Shown: positions 54,453 to 63,984 of the stretch, in pieces
Layout: each line of letters begins with the position of its first letter
Numbering within the stretch: the stretch's first letter is position 1
DNA from: Campylobacter hyointestinalis subsp. hyointestinalis
GTDB lineage: Bacteria > Campylobacterota > Campylobacteria > Campylobacterales > Campylobacteraceae
DNA length: 64,000 nucleotides
Assembly: GCF_013372145.1 (NCBI RefSeq)
Contig: NZ_CP053827.1
Span: 62,001 to 126,000, forward strand
Direction: 5' to 3'
Notes under the pieces: generated by a model
What the model was told of the DNA's origin: nothing
The model's database searches: none
What the model saw: only the letters and a program-made list of their open reading frames with translations
Translations under genes and position numbers: made by a program

Positions 54453-56197
54453 CTTATATCCTTTGTTGGACTATCTTTTAGGCTTTGGCAGTATTTTTTA
54501 AGCTCTTTTTCGCCTATCACTTTTGACTTTCCGCTTTTTACATTTACCAAAGTCACGCGCTCGGTGCAAGAGTAGCAAGGATCCAAACTACATACGATAA
54601 GCGCGGCGTCTGCTATGGTATTTCCTTGTAGCTGATATCTTAGGCTTGACCAGTTGTTATACGTAGAAGCTCTACATCTCCAGCGATACACCTTTTGAGA
54701 ATCGCCTTGCATGATCCAGTGCATATTTTCTCCGCGTGGTGCTTCATCATATCCTAAACAGTAAGCTCCAGGTTTTAGCCTATAATTAGTATCTATAAAA
54801 ATAGCGCCTCCAGGCATTATATCAAGGCACTGTTTTACTAGCCGTAAGGCTTGTTTGCAGTCATTATAGCGAACTAATTCTCTGCTTAGCACATCGCCGC
54901 CAAACTGGACGTTAGGAGTAAGCTCAAGCTCTTTGTAAAATCCATAAGTATGATCATATCTTGTATCTCTTTTAAATCCGCTTCCGCGTACGTTTGGACC
55001 GACTGGGCTAAAGTCACGTGCTACTTGTTTATCAAGAATGCCTATGCCTTTCCAGCGTCCTATTTGGCGCTTATCTTCCATAACAACTTGCCAAATTTCA
55101 TCTAGCTGGGTGTCAATTTTTTCTAGAATTTCATAAGAACGTTTTATCTCATTTAGCGTGATATCTCGTCTAACGCCGCCGATCACGATAGTACCGTATG
55201 TTTTTCTACCGCCTGTTATGAGCTGAGCTAGTTCAAGTGTGTATTCGCGAACTCTAAATATATGCATAAACGCCGTATAGTTTCCAGTAACTTCACAAGC
55301 TAAGCCTAAATTTAAAAGATTTGAGTGCATTCTTTCTATTTCACTACTCATAACTCTAATAGCTTGTGCACGGCGTGGAATTTCAAGCCCGATGCCTCTT
55401 TCTACTGTTTCAACGCAAGCTATAGAGTGAGCAAATCCGCATATTCCACATACTCTTTCTGCAAGGTAGCTCATCTGGTTATAGTTTAGTCTATTTTCGG
55501 CTAGTTTTTCCATACCTCTGTGCTGATAAAATAGTCTATAGTCAGCATCTACTATGGTGTCGCCATCACAGTATAATCTAAAATGCCCAGGCTCATCGGC
55601 TGTTATATGTAGAGGTCCTAAAGGTATGTCTGTTACAGAGCCATTTGGTCGCATAAACTCATAGTCTGGCTCGTCTTTTGGTTGCACTGGGTCTGGACGA
55701 AATTTATAATCCATAGCGTCTTTTCTAAGCGGATATAAATTTTCAGGCCAGTCATCACTAAGAACTAGCCTTCTTTTATCTGGTAAGCCCTCAGCTACCA
55801 AACCAAACATATCGTAAGCTTCTCTTTCATACCATACACAAGCAGGAACCAAAGGTGTAACGGAGGGATAGCAAGGGTCATTTTGAGGGATAAGTGTTTT
55901 AACTGTGATAAAGCATTTTTCGCTACTTTCTATCTCATCTATAGTCCCGTCTTCTTTGCTCATTTTTGAGCCTTCCATAGACAAAACGTAGTAAAGCGCG
56001 TAGCTTTTGTTTATGCTTCTTTCATCGTTTGCTACCATACTAGAAAGCCAGCCACCGATACCATAGTATAGTTTATGAACGACTTTTGGTAGATCGTTTC
56101 TATCTACTAAAATAGTTATCTGATCTTCGCATTGTCTGCTTGTTTCTAAAATACTAAATTCACTCTTTAAAATATCTATAAATTTATCGCCTATCAT
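54449..56197 (-). CDS. hyfG: Group 4 [NiFe] hydrogenase large (catalytic) subunit (HyfG/HycE)
   Basis: 582 residues: a NuoC-like domain (about 1-175) fused to the NuoD-like catalytic domain, as in E. coli. The NiFe ligands are in RVCGICGFAHS and SLDPCYSCTER. After Arg of DPCYSCTER there are 35 more residues (from VTLVNVK), the extension that HycI should remove. The cytoplasmic hydrogen-evolving site of the complex. Confidence 0.96.
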   Translation of the reverse strand: MIGDKFIDILKSEFSILETSRQCEDQITILVDRNDLPKVVHKLYYGIGGWLSSMVANDERSINKSYALYYVLSMEGSKMSKEDGTIDEIESSEKCFITVKTLIPQNDPCYPSVTPLVPACVWYEREAYDMFGLVAEGLPDKRRLVLSDDWPENLYPLRKDAMDYKFRPDPVQPKDEPDYEFMRPNGSVTDIPLGPLHITADEPGHFRLYCDGDTIVDADYRLFYQHRGMEKLAENRLNYNQMSYLAERVCGICGFAHSIACVETVERGIGLEIPRRAQAIRVMSSEIERMHSNLLNLGLACEVTGNYTAFMHIFRVREYTLELAQLITGGRKTYGTIVIGGVRRDITLNEIKRSYEILEKIDTQLDEIWQVVMEDKRQIGRWKGIGILDKQVARDFSPVGPNVRGSGFKRDTRYDHTYGFYKELELTPNVQFGGDVLSRELVRYNDCKQALRLVKQCLDIMPGGAIFIDTNYRLKPGAYCLGYDEAPRGENMHWIMQGDSQKVYRWRCRASTYNNWSSLRYQLQGNTIADAALIVCSLDPCYSCTERVTLVNVKSGKSKVIGEKELKKYCQSLKDSPTKDIR

Positions 56198-57672
56198 TAG
56201 TTCCCTTTTATAATCATAACGCTATTTTGTACTAATGTCCAAAAGCTCTCAAACTGCCATACACCAAAACTTATCACTAAAAACGCAAGTAAAATAAGTG
56301 GTATGTTTTCCCATAAACTCATTTCTTTTTTAAATTTGATCTCGCCTTTAACTTCGCCAAAACTCGCCATAAAAAAGTGTGAAAAATCGGCTATAAAGAT
56401 GATGGTTAAAGCCACTGCAAATAATACTACTGCTGTAAATTGACCGCTTAAAACCGCTGCTTTAAACGTCAAAAACTCACTTACGAAGATAGCAAATCCT
56501 GGAACGCCGACGAGCGAGCAGATAGATACGCCAAATAAAACAGTTGTGAGTGGTGCTAAACGCACCATATTTCCCATTTTATCCATATCATTTGTACCGT
56601 AGATTCTAGCTGTGTTTCCTGTGGTGAGGAATGCTAAAGCTTTTGTAAAACTATGAGCCGCACAGTGAAAAACTGCTGCAAAAATGCCTATTTTTCCACC
56701 GACTCCAAGCCCAAAAGCGATAACTCCCATATGCGCTACTGAATGGTAAGCAAACATTCTTTTTATATCGTGTTGTCTGATAAGAAAAAATGCCGATACA
56801 AAAAGTGTTAATGTGCCACTTATCAGCATCACTTGCTCGCTAAAGTCACCTATGGTCGCATTTGAAGCGATAGCGTAGTAGCGCAAAAGTCCTAGCATAG
56901 CGCATTTTATAACGATCCCGCTAAGCATAGCCGAAGTTGGAGCGGGACCCTGTGCGTGAGCGTCAGGAAGCCAAGTATGAGTAGGCACAAGTCCGGCTTT
57001 TGTACCAAAACCGATTAATGCAAATATAAATATAAGCTTTAAAACATCGGGATTTAAATTTGTAGCTTGAAGTATTAAATTTGAAAACAGTATCGCGCTT
57101 TTTTCATCGTGTAAGGTATTTAAACTAGAAGAGTATAAAAGTATAGTTGCAAACATAGCAAACGCTAAACCGACTGAACAGATAACTATGTATTTGTATC
57201 CGCTTTCAAGTGAGCGTTTATTGTCTTTTAGCGCTACCATAAATACAGTTGCTAGAGTGGTTGCTTCAAGAGCCGCCCACATTATCGCCATATTGTTGCT
57301 AATACAGCTTAAAGTCATAGCAAAAGTGGTTATATGGGATAAAACAAAATTTATTTTTGTCTGTTTTAAGCTCAAATTTGATGAGTTTAAATGCCATTTA
57401 AAATAACTAGTTGAGTATAAATTTACGCAAAATCCAGTCAAGCTGATGAGTACTAAAAATACAGCCCCCAAAGAGTCTAAAAATAGCATATCGTTAAATG
57501 CGTAAATAGTTCCTACGCTCAAAACTCTGCTGATTGCATAAAGTAAAGCTAAAGATACTACCGCGCTACAAAGTATATGTAGAGCACTTAAAACTCTTAG
57601 ATTTAAAGGAGATATAAATAAGATGAGAGAACAAACCAAAGGAAGTAGTAAGATCAAAAATAAAATATCCAA
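56197..57672 (-). CDS. hyfF: Hydrogenase 4-like membrane subunit (HyfF)
   Basis: 491 residues of proton-antiporter type (NuoL/M/N family), about 14 helices, with WAALEATTLATVFMVAL (the helix 5 Glu), KAGLVPTHTWLPDAHAQGPAP (helix 7 Lys and the broken-helix region) and HSVAHMGVIAFG. Probable ion channel of the complex. TTG start after AAAAGG. E. coli Hyf has three such subunits (B, D, F); here only HyfB and HyfF are found. Confidence 0.93.
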   Translation of the reverse strand: MDILFLILLLPLVCSLILFISPLNLRVLSALHILCSAVVSLALLYAISRVLSVGTIYAFNDMLFLDSLGAVFLVLISLTGFCVNLYSTSYFKWHLNSSNLSLKQTKINFVLSHITTFAMTLSCISNNMAIMWAALEATTLATVFMVALKDNKRSLESGYKYIVICSVGLAFAMFATILLYSSSLNTLHDEKSAILFSNLILQATNLNPDVLKLIFIFALIGFGTKAGLVPTHTWLPDAHAQGPAPTSAMLSGIVIKCAMLGLLRYYAIASNATIGDFSEQVMLISGTLTLFVSAFFLIRQHDIKRMFAYHSVAHMGVIAFGLGVGGKIGIFAAVFHCAAHSFTKALAFLTTGNTARIYGTNDMDKMGNMVRLAPLTTVLFGVSICSLVGVPGFAIFVSEFLTFKAAVLSGQFTAVVLFAVALTIIFIADFSHFFMASFGEVKGEIKFKKEMSLWENIPLILLAFLVISFGVWQFESFWTLVQNSVMIIKGN

Positions 57673-57675
57673 GGG

Positions 57676-58311
57676 TTATCCTTTTAAGTTGTCGGCTATG
57701 CTTGTATCAAGAGTGCCGTAAATTTTATAGTAACGAAATGCTAAAATACTCATTATGATGATAGCAAAAATAGCATCGCTAAGAACTCCAAGCTCGACTA
57801 AAACGTGAGAATTATAAGCTGTGAGAGCTAGACTTAGATGAATACCGTTTTCAAATAAACAGTAAGATAGAATTTGTTTTATAAATGAGTTTCTCAGTAT
57901 AAAACCAAATACTCCTACTATAAAGATGAAGATAGTGCCGATCAAAGCCGTTTCGCTTTTGATAAGTGAAAACTCCAAAAGTACTGGAGCCATAATCATA
58001 GCAGAGCCTATAGCAAAAGCAAATGCAATTAACGGCGAAACTAAAAATCCGCCAACTGGTTCGACTTCATAAGCAACTCCGAGTTTTTTTACTAAAAAAA
58101 GCAATATAAAAGGGACAAATAAGACTTTTGTAAAAAATGCTATTATAGCCCACGAAAATAGCTCTTTTGCATCGTATGTAAGCGCCAAAGATACAAAAAT
58201 ACTAACTAAAAATATAGTTTGTAAAATATAACTAAAGATGCTAAGTCTAAAGCTTCTAAAGCCAAAAACAAACAGGCTTGAGATCATCATCAAGATGACT
58301 AAAATTTCCAT
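57676..58311 (-). CDS. hyfE: Hydrogenase 4-like membrane subunit (HyfE)
   Basis: 211 residues, six or seven helices, weakly related to NuoK/MrpC. The ENGIHLSLALTAYN segment is characteristic. Three bases before hyfF. Confidence 0.88.
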   Translation of the reverse strand: MEILVILMMISSLFVFGFRSFRLSIFSYILQTIFLVSIFVSLALTYDAKELFSWAIIAFFTKVLFVPFILLFLVKKLGVAYEVEPVGGFLVSPLIAFAFAIGSAMIMAPVLLEFSLIKSETALIGTIFIFIVGVFGFILRNSFIKQILSYCLFENGIHLSLALTAYNSHVLVELGVLSDAIFAIIIMSILAFRYYKIYGTLDTSIADNLKG

Positions 58312-58312
58312 A

Positions 58313-59233
58313 TCATACTCCTACTACGTAAAGGCTAAGAGATATAAGAGATATCAAAAGTATACAAGCAGAGTTGAATTTCAAACTTGTTAGTATCCTA
58401 AATCTCGGTCCAAAGTTGTCTATCAAAATAGCTCCTATATAAAAAAGTCCGACTAAAATCAGATGAGAGATAAGTGACAATAAAGGATTTGTAAAGCCAA
58501 GTGGTATAAATACAACTATAAAAAAGCTTATCATAGCAAACTGTTTTAGCATAAGAGCCATCTCTACTAAAGCTAGATCTCTTCCGCTGTATTCGCCAAT
58601 AACTCCTTCTTGCACCTCTTGCTCGGCTTCTGCAAGATCAAACGGCTTTCTTCCTGTTTCAACATACATAGCCCATAAAAACGCTACTGAGGACAGCGCG
58701 TAAGATGCGCTTGCGTAGCCAACTTCGCCACTGCTTACTAGCTCTTTTATTGTTGGAAGATTTGTAGTTTTTGCTAGACTTGCTACGACTATCAAGCAAA
58801 TTATCATTATAGGTTCTATATAAATAGCTATAAAACTTTCTCTACTAGCTCCTACTCCTGCGTAAGGATTTGCGCTGTCTAAGCTAGCGATACCAAAGAT
58901 AAATCTAAAAAATGCGACTAGATAAACCACAACTATGATATCGCTTATGGCTCCTGCATTTGCTAATCCGCCGTAAGTTATTGGCATTATCATCACTAGT
59001 AAGGCAGTTACGCTAAAAAGCATATACGGGCTAAATTTAAAAAACCAATGCACACAGTTTGGAATCGTGCGAGAACGTTTTAAGAGTTTAAATATATCGT
59101 AATAAGTCTGTAGTAATGGAGAGCTTTTACGGCTTTGGATCTTACCGCGTAGATTTCTAGCTATACCGTCAAATAACGGAGTAAGCGCCAAGGCAACAAA
59201 AAGTTGTAAAATCATCAGTAAAGCAGCTTCCAT
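58313..59233 (-). CDS. hyfC: Hydrogenase 4-like membrane anchor (HyfC/HycD, NuoH family)
   Basis: 306 residues, eight helices; the NuoH-like loop EAEQEVQEGVIGEYSG with its acidic residues and ETGRKPFDLAEAE are intact. It links the soluble arm to the ion-pumping arm. No space between it and hyfB. Confidence 0.93.
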   Translation of the reverse strand: MEAALLMILQLFVALALTPLFDGIARNLRGKIQSRKSSPLLQTYYDIFKLLKRSRTIPNCVHWFFKFSPYMLFSVTALLVMIMPITYGGLANAGAISDIIVVVYLVAFFRFIFGIASLDSANPYAGVGASRESFIAIYIEPIMIICLIVVASLAKTTNLPTIKELVSSGEVGYASASYALSSVAFLWAMYVETGRKPFDLAEAEQEVQEGVIGEYSGRDLALVEMALMLKQFAMISFFIVVFIPLGFTNPLLSLISHLILVGLFYIGAILIDNFGPRFRILTSLKFNSACILLISLISLSLYVVGV

Positions 59234-61180
59234 CTAAGCCCCCAAAAAGTAAAATCCAGCTACAAGCATAGCATAAAGATAAATTAGTATATATACTACG
59301 TAAAAGTTGCTCCGTCCGTTTTGAAAAACACCTATTTTATCCGCTATAAATGCGTTAAATTTGATGATCGGCTCATAAAGCAGATCCCACCAAAAATCTT
59401 TGGTATCGTTCTTATAAACCGCCGGTTTAAAATAGCTATTTTGGCTAAATTCAGGCTTAAATTTAAATAATTTGCCAAACAATCTTTTAAAATCCCCGAC
59501 AAATGAATTTGAGTTCATACTCATTTGCGGATTAAATTTAAATCCGCAAGCCCAAGGCTCGCTCTGTCTGGCTCTGCTCATATTTGCGCCAAATAAACCA
59601 TACAATATAAATGGTAATATAAATAACATACAAAGCAGTAAAGCTATAAGCGGAAGCGAGATAGTGTTTATATTTACGCTAAGATCTGTATTTGGTACTA
59701 AGCTAAGCACCACGCTTGTAAGCATTCCTAAAATATTATTTGAAGCAATACCTAGATAAATGCAGCTTATGGCTAAAATTCCCATTGCAAAAGATATAAA
59801 CAAAGATCTCTTTTTGATATCTATATTTTCGTTTTTACAAACGCCACAAAATATCGATCCATAAAGCCTTATAAAAGCATAAACTACCAAAGCGCCAGTT
59901 ATCGCTAATGCTACTATACTAAGGCTAAATATAGCTCTTGCTAGCAAGCTCTCATCAAGCCCGCCAAATAGCATAGAACGGTATATAAACCATTCGCTAA
60001 CAAATCCGTTTAACGGCGGAAGAGCCGATATACTTATACAAGCGATCAAAATAAAAAATGCGCTAAGCGGCATCTTTTTAGCAAGTCCGCCAAGGTTTGT
60101 CATATCTTTTTGACCAGTTGCTAGGTGGATATCTCCAGCTCCAAAAAACAGAAGAGATTTAAAAACAGAGTGGTTTAAAGTGTGAAAAAGTCCGCCTACA
60201 AAACCAAGTAATATCAAAGTAGGCTCGTTTATGCTCACGCCATAAAATCCAACTCCTACGCCAAGTAAGATTATCCCGATATTTTCAACCGAACTATATG
60301 CTATAAGCTTTTTGTATTGTGTTTGAACTAACGCGTAAGATATACCAAGAATTGCGCTAATTGCACCAAAAATGATAACGCTTAAAGCAAAACTGGGTAA
60401 AATTTGAAGCATCAAACTAAATTTAATAAGTCCAAATATAGCTATCTTTGACATAACTCCGCTCATCAAAGCAGATATATTTGACTTTGCTAATGGATAG
60501 GCTAGTGGCGAATGAACATGTAAAGGAAAAACTCCTGCCTTGCTGCCAAATCCTATAAATAAAAGTATTAAAATAATAAGAGCCGCGGTTTGAGGAATTT
60601 GTAAATTTACCCATCCGCTAAACTCAGAACTATTAGCAAAATATGAGAGTATCAAAAGAGCGATGATGATACAAAACGCCCCTACCTGCGCTATGCCTAG
60701 ATAGATCATAACGGTTTTATTGCTACCTGGCTCATCGCTAAATTTGAGCAATAGTACTGAGAGCAGAGTCATTATCTCCCATAAAACTATAAAACCAAAG
60801 ACATTGTTGCTAGATACGACAAGTAGCATCGTGAGTATAAAAAACGAAAATAGAGCCGCAAAAACGCTCAAATTTGACTCTCTTTTCATATTTTTTATAT
60901 AGCCAAGCGAGTACAAACTAGCTCCAAATCCTATAAAAACGATGATAAAGCTAAAAAATCCTCCAAGCGGAGTTATCAAAAAGCTAGGTTCAAATAAAAA
61001 ATTTCCGCCAAGTCTAAAGCCGTATTCGCTTTGTAAGTTCGATATAAAAAATAGACTTGCAACGAAGCAAAGTATGCTTAAAAGACCAAAAACGACGTAC
61101 GATATAAAATTCGGCGCTTTATATCCTGCTAATCCTAAAATTCCAAGTAAGAAAAATCCAAGATATATAAACTCAAGCAT
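59234..61180 (-). CDS. hyfB: Hydrogenase 4-like membrane subunit (HyfB)
   Basis: 648 residues with about 15-16 helices, antiporter type: LWEIMTLLSVLLL (Glu), GSKAGVFPLHVHSPLAYPLAK, SSVENIGIILLG and SVFKSLLFFGAGDIHLATG. The largest membrane subunit. Overlaps hyfA by eight bases. Confidence 0.93.
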   Translation of the reverse strand: MLEFIYLGFFLLGILGLAGYKAPNFISYVVFGLLSILCFVASLFFISNLQSEYGFRLGGNFLFEPSFLITPLGGFFSFIIVFIGFGASLYSLGYIKNMKRESNLSVFAALFSFFILTMLLVVSSNNVFGFIVLWEIMTLLSVLLLKFSDEPGSNKTVMIYLGIAQVGAFCIIIALLILSYFANSSEFSGWVNLQIPQTAALIILILLFIGFGSKAGVFPLHVHSPLAYPLAKSNISALMSGVMSKIAIFGLIKFSLMLQILPSFALSVIIFGAISAILGISYALVQTQYKKLIAYSSVENIGIILLGVGVGFYGVSINEPTLILLGFVGGLFHTLNHSVFKSLLFFGAGDIHLATGQKDMTNLGGLAKKMPLSAFFILIACISISALPPLNGFVSEWFIYRSMLFGGLDESLLARAIFSLSIVALAITGALVVYAFIRLYGSIFCGVCKNENIDIKKRSLFISFAMGILAISCIYLGIASNNILGMLTSVVLSLVPNTDLSVNINTISLPLIALLLCMLFILPFILYGLFGANMSRARQSEPWACGFKFNPQMSMNSNSFVGDFKRLFGKLFKFKPEFSQNSYFKPAVYKNDTKDFWWDLLYEPIIKFNAFIADKIGVFQNGRSNFYVVYILIYLYAMLVAGFYFLGA

Positions 61181-61829
61181 CTGCTTCTCCTTGCTGCGTT
61201 TCTAGCGTCTCTTTTGGTGGTTTTTCTTTTTGTGCTATTATGATTTGAGGTGGCGGACAATTTAGGATCTTAGATATGAAATTCGACATATTTTGTCCGT
61301 CTTTGAGTTTTTTACCATATTTATGTTCATTTGTGATAGGATCAAGCATCACCAAAGCGCCCTTTGGACAGACTTCTACGCAAGCACTTCCCTCATCTCT
61401 GCCATCGCAGATATCGCATTTTATCGCTACGCTCATAAAACCGTCTCCGCATACGTCCATTTCGTCTAAATTTGATCCGTTTGATGGAATTTCTAAGCTA
61501 TCAAGATGAATCGCACCGTATGGACAAGCATTTACACATAAAGCGCAACCTATGCAAAGTCGCTCATACACTTCAACATATCCATTTTTGTTGCGTAGAG
61601 CAGCGCTCGGACATACCAGCGCACAAGGCGCGTCATCGCACTGGCGACATTGATTTGGCATAACGCCGTTCGTCATTTTTATAACATCAAGTCTCGGTTT
61701 TGCTAATTTTCCGCGTTTGTAAGCCTCTTTGCTGCACGCTTTCATACAGGCTTTGCAGCCTATACAAAGCTCAGGATCGCAGATCACGAATTTATGCTTT
61801 TTATCCAAATTTGACCCCATTTTTATCAT
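61173..61829 (-). CDS. hyfA: Hydrogenase 4-like four-cluster ferredoxin subunit (HyfA)
   Basis: 218 residues with four [4Fe-4S] motifs: CIGCKACMKACSK, CRQCDDAPCALVCPSAA, CIGCALCVNACP and CDICDGRDEGSACVEVCP. This is the HycB/HyfA type that takes electrons from a formate dehydrogenase. The gene opens the operon; the start ATG 61829 lacks a clear ribosome binding site, and ATG 61820 is an alternative. No formate dehydrogenase gene is in the window. Confidence 0.92.
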   Translation of the reverse strand: MIKMGSNLDKKHKFVICDPELCIGCKACMKACSKEAYKRGKLAKPRLDVIKMTNGVMPNQCRQCDDAPCALVCPSAALRNKNGYVEVYERLCIGCALCVNACPYGAIHLDSLEIPSNGSNLDEMDVCGDGFMSVAIKCDICDGRDEGSACVEVCPKGALVMLDPITNEHKYGKKLKDGQNMSNFISKILNCPPPQIIIAQKEKPPKETLETQQGEADA

Positions 61830-62349
61830 TTTTATTCTAAATTTATATAACGCAACACGGATATTTTAATGTTAAGTTAAATATTTTTTAATTTTAATTG
61901 TATAATTTTAAAACTTAATTTGGAATTTATATTTCTTGCATTTTGATACTGAAATAGTCTATGAATTTAGACTAGGATAGCATTTTTATGAGCTTTTCGT
62001 TTTTGTATTTTTTATATTTATAGTAAAATCAAATCTCTATTAGCATCGCCTTTACGCATAAAAGCAGTTAAAAATAGCTGGGATAAGATAGATCGTTTTG
62101 TAGCTTTTACTATAGTATTTATAAATTTGATGCTTCGCTTTACATATCTAAAACTATCTATGCCAATGCTACTTTTAGTAACAATTTAAAATGCATACAG
62201 ACATTTATAAATTCATTTATATTCATCTTCTAAGCGTATTGTAGTATAGTACGTGATTTAAAATTATTAAAATATACAAAATTTACAAGATTACTTTTTG
62301 GAAATTATTTTTATTTAAAATTATGTTAATTTTTTACAAGGGGGATAGT
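61830..62349. other. 520-base AT-rich region between hyfA and the lyase-family gene
   Basis: Holds the divergent promoters, which I cannot place with confidence (no GG-N10-GC sigma-54 site seen for hyfA), and a decayed membrane-protein frame at 61988-62189. The rest is AT-rich and featureless. Confidence 0.5.
61988..62189 (+). pseudogene. Possible frameshifted remnant of a membrane protein
   Basis: ATG 61988 opens MSFSFLYFLYL then stops. One frame over, an open run ends at TAA 62187-62189 and encodes a basic segment (SPLRIKAVKNSWDKIDRF) followed by two hydrophobic stretches (VAFTIVFINLMLRF, PMLLLVTI). The arrangement looks like the end of an integral membrane protein with the start lost to a frameshift. 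Family not established. Confidence 0.35.
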
Positions 62350-63972
62350 ATGAAAAGTTTTATGATTTTATCTGCTGTAGCAGCGTTGGCTCTTAGCTTA
62401 AATGCTAGTAGCGTAACATTAGACGGTAGTAACGTAACGTCTCGCGATATAGTAGATATAGCAAATGGAGCAAAGGTGAGCATTGATCAAAATGCTTTTT
62501 CAAAAGTAAAAAAAGCACATGAAATTTTGCTTAATGCCGCAAAGGACGGTCAAAAAATTTATGGACTAACAGTCGGCGTCGGTCTTAATAAAGATAAAAA
62601 TTTCGTTGATGCAAAAGGAAATTTAGATCCAGAAGTCATCAAAGCATCAACGGATTTTAACATAGGTCTTATACACGCTCATTGTGGCGGTGTTGGTGAA
62701 GATCTACCGCTTCAAACAGTAAGAGCGATCCTTGCAACGAGACTTAATAATATGCTTTTTGCCGGAGCTGGTGTTCAAGAAGAGGTTATACATCTTTATC
62801 AAGAGTTTTTAAATCAAGACATACTTCCTGTTATGCCAAGTAGTGGTTCAATGGGCGAAGCTGATATCACTATACTAGGACACATCGGTCTTGCGATGTT
62901 AGGAGAGGGTAAGGTCTATTATAAAGGTGTAAAAATGAACGCCAGCGAGGCTTTGCAAAAAGCAGGGCTTAAAAAACTATCACCGTTTGGTAAAGATAGT
63001 TTGTCTATATTGAGTTCAAACGCTTACTCAGCAGCACTTGCAAATCTTGCGCTTGAAGATTTTAAACAAGCATTTGAAGTTTCAAAAACAGTATTTGCGC
63101 TCAGTTTAGAGGCTTTAAACGGTAATGTTGCTCCATTTTTACCAGAAGCTACTAGTTTAAGACCTTATCCAAGCTTTGTCTCAACTGCAAAAGAGATAAG
63201 AGAGATCTTAAAAGGTAGCTATCTTTGGGAACAAAACAGTGAGAGAGCTTTGCAAGATCCGCTTAGTTATAGGGACGCTACGTATCTGTTTGCCGCACTT
63301 AAAAGCAGCATCGACGAATTAGAAAAACTAATGCAAATTCAGCTAAATTCCTCAGACGATAATCCAGGAATTTATATAGGAAAAAGTTCAAAAGATGCTA
63401 GTTTTCAAGAAAATAAACTATTTACAAACGGTGGCGCTGTTGTTCCTACATCAAATTTTGAGCCGTTACTTTGGGTAGTTGAGTTTGAAAAAGCGTCTAT
63501 AGTTTTAGCTCATAACTCAAAAGCTTCAGCACACAGAACTATAAAATTATCAGACGATGGTTTCACTCATCTTAGTAGATTTTTAGGCACAGATAAAACC
63601 GTCCACGCTTTTGGAGCTATGCAAAAACCTTTTGTGTCACTAGCAGGTGAAAATGAATTTCTAGCAAATCCCGCTTCGCTTGATTACTCTCCTGTAGCAG
63701 GAAATATAGAAGATATTGCGACAAATGCGCCGTTTGTAGTTCAAAAGTTCCAAAAACAGATAGATAACTTTTATCATATTTTAGGTATGGAACTCATCCA
63801 CGCAGCGCAAGCTATCGATCTAAGAAAACAAAAAGACCCAAATTTAAAACTATCAAAATCTACACAAAAATTATATGATGAGTATAGAAAAGTCGTTAAA
63901 TTTATGGATATAGATAGACCTTTAAGCGACGATTTCAAAAATTCGGCGAAATTTTTGAAAGATTATAAATAA
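62350..63972 (+). CDS. Exported histidine ammonia-lyase-family protein lacking the MIO triad (ergothionase-like candidate)
   Basis: 540 residues. A signal peptide (MKSFMILSAVAALALSLNAS) predicts periplasmic location, unusual since HAL enzymes are cytoplasmic. HAL-fold landmarks are clear: Tyr71 in YGLTVGVG, LIHAHCGGVGEDLP, LQDPLSYRD (Arg308), NSSDDNPG and LAGENEFLANPASLD (Glu434). Ordinary members have GSxGASGD, whose Ala-Ser-Gly cyclises into the MIO cofactor. Here the same place reads GSMGEAD (166-172), one residue shorter, so MIO cannot form. Ergothionase, which releases trimethylamine from ergothioneine, is reported to be a MIO-less relative and is the best functional guess; this is inference. 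ATG 62350 follows AAGGGGG. Another gene starts 12 bases after the stop. Confidence 0.85.
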   Translation: MKSFMILSAVAALALSLNASSVTLDGSNVTSRDIVDIANGAKVSIDQNAFSKVKKAHEILLNAAKDGQKIYGLTVGVGLNKDKNFVDAKGNLDPEVIKASTDFNIGLIHAHCGGVGEDLPLQTVRAILATRLNNMLFAGAGVQEEVIHLYQEFLNQDILPVMPSSGSMGEADITILGHIGLAMLGEGKVYYKGVKMNASEALQKAGLKKLSPFGKDSLSILSSNAYSAALANLALEDFKQAFEVSKTVFALSLEALNGNVAPFLPEATSLRPYPSFVSTAKEIREILKGSYLWEQNSERALQDPLSYRDATYLFAALKSSIDELEKLMQIQLNSSDDNPGIYIGKSSKDASFQENKLFTNGGAVVPTSNFEPLLWVVEFEKASIVLAHNSKASAHRTIKLSDDGFTHLSRFLGTDKTVHAFGAMQKPFVSLAGENEFLANPASLDYSPVAGNIEDIATNAPFVVQKFQKQIDNFYHILGMELIHAAQAIDLRKQKDPNLKLSKSTQKLYDEYRKVVKFMDIDRPLSDDFKNSAKFLKDYK

Positions 63973-63984
63973 AAGGATATCGCT

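Noticed and set aside
61840-62000. Sigma-54 promoter for the hyf operon
   Set aside because: Looked for GG-N10-GC on the minus strand; none found with correct spacing.
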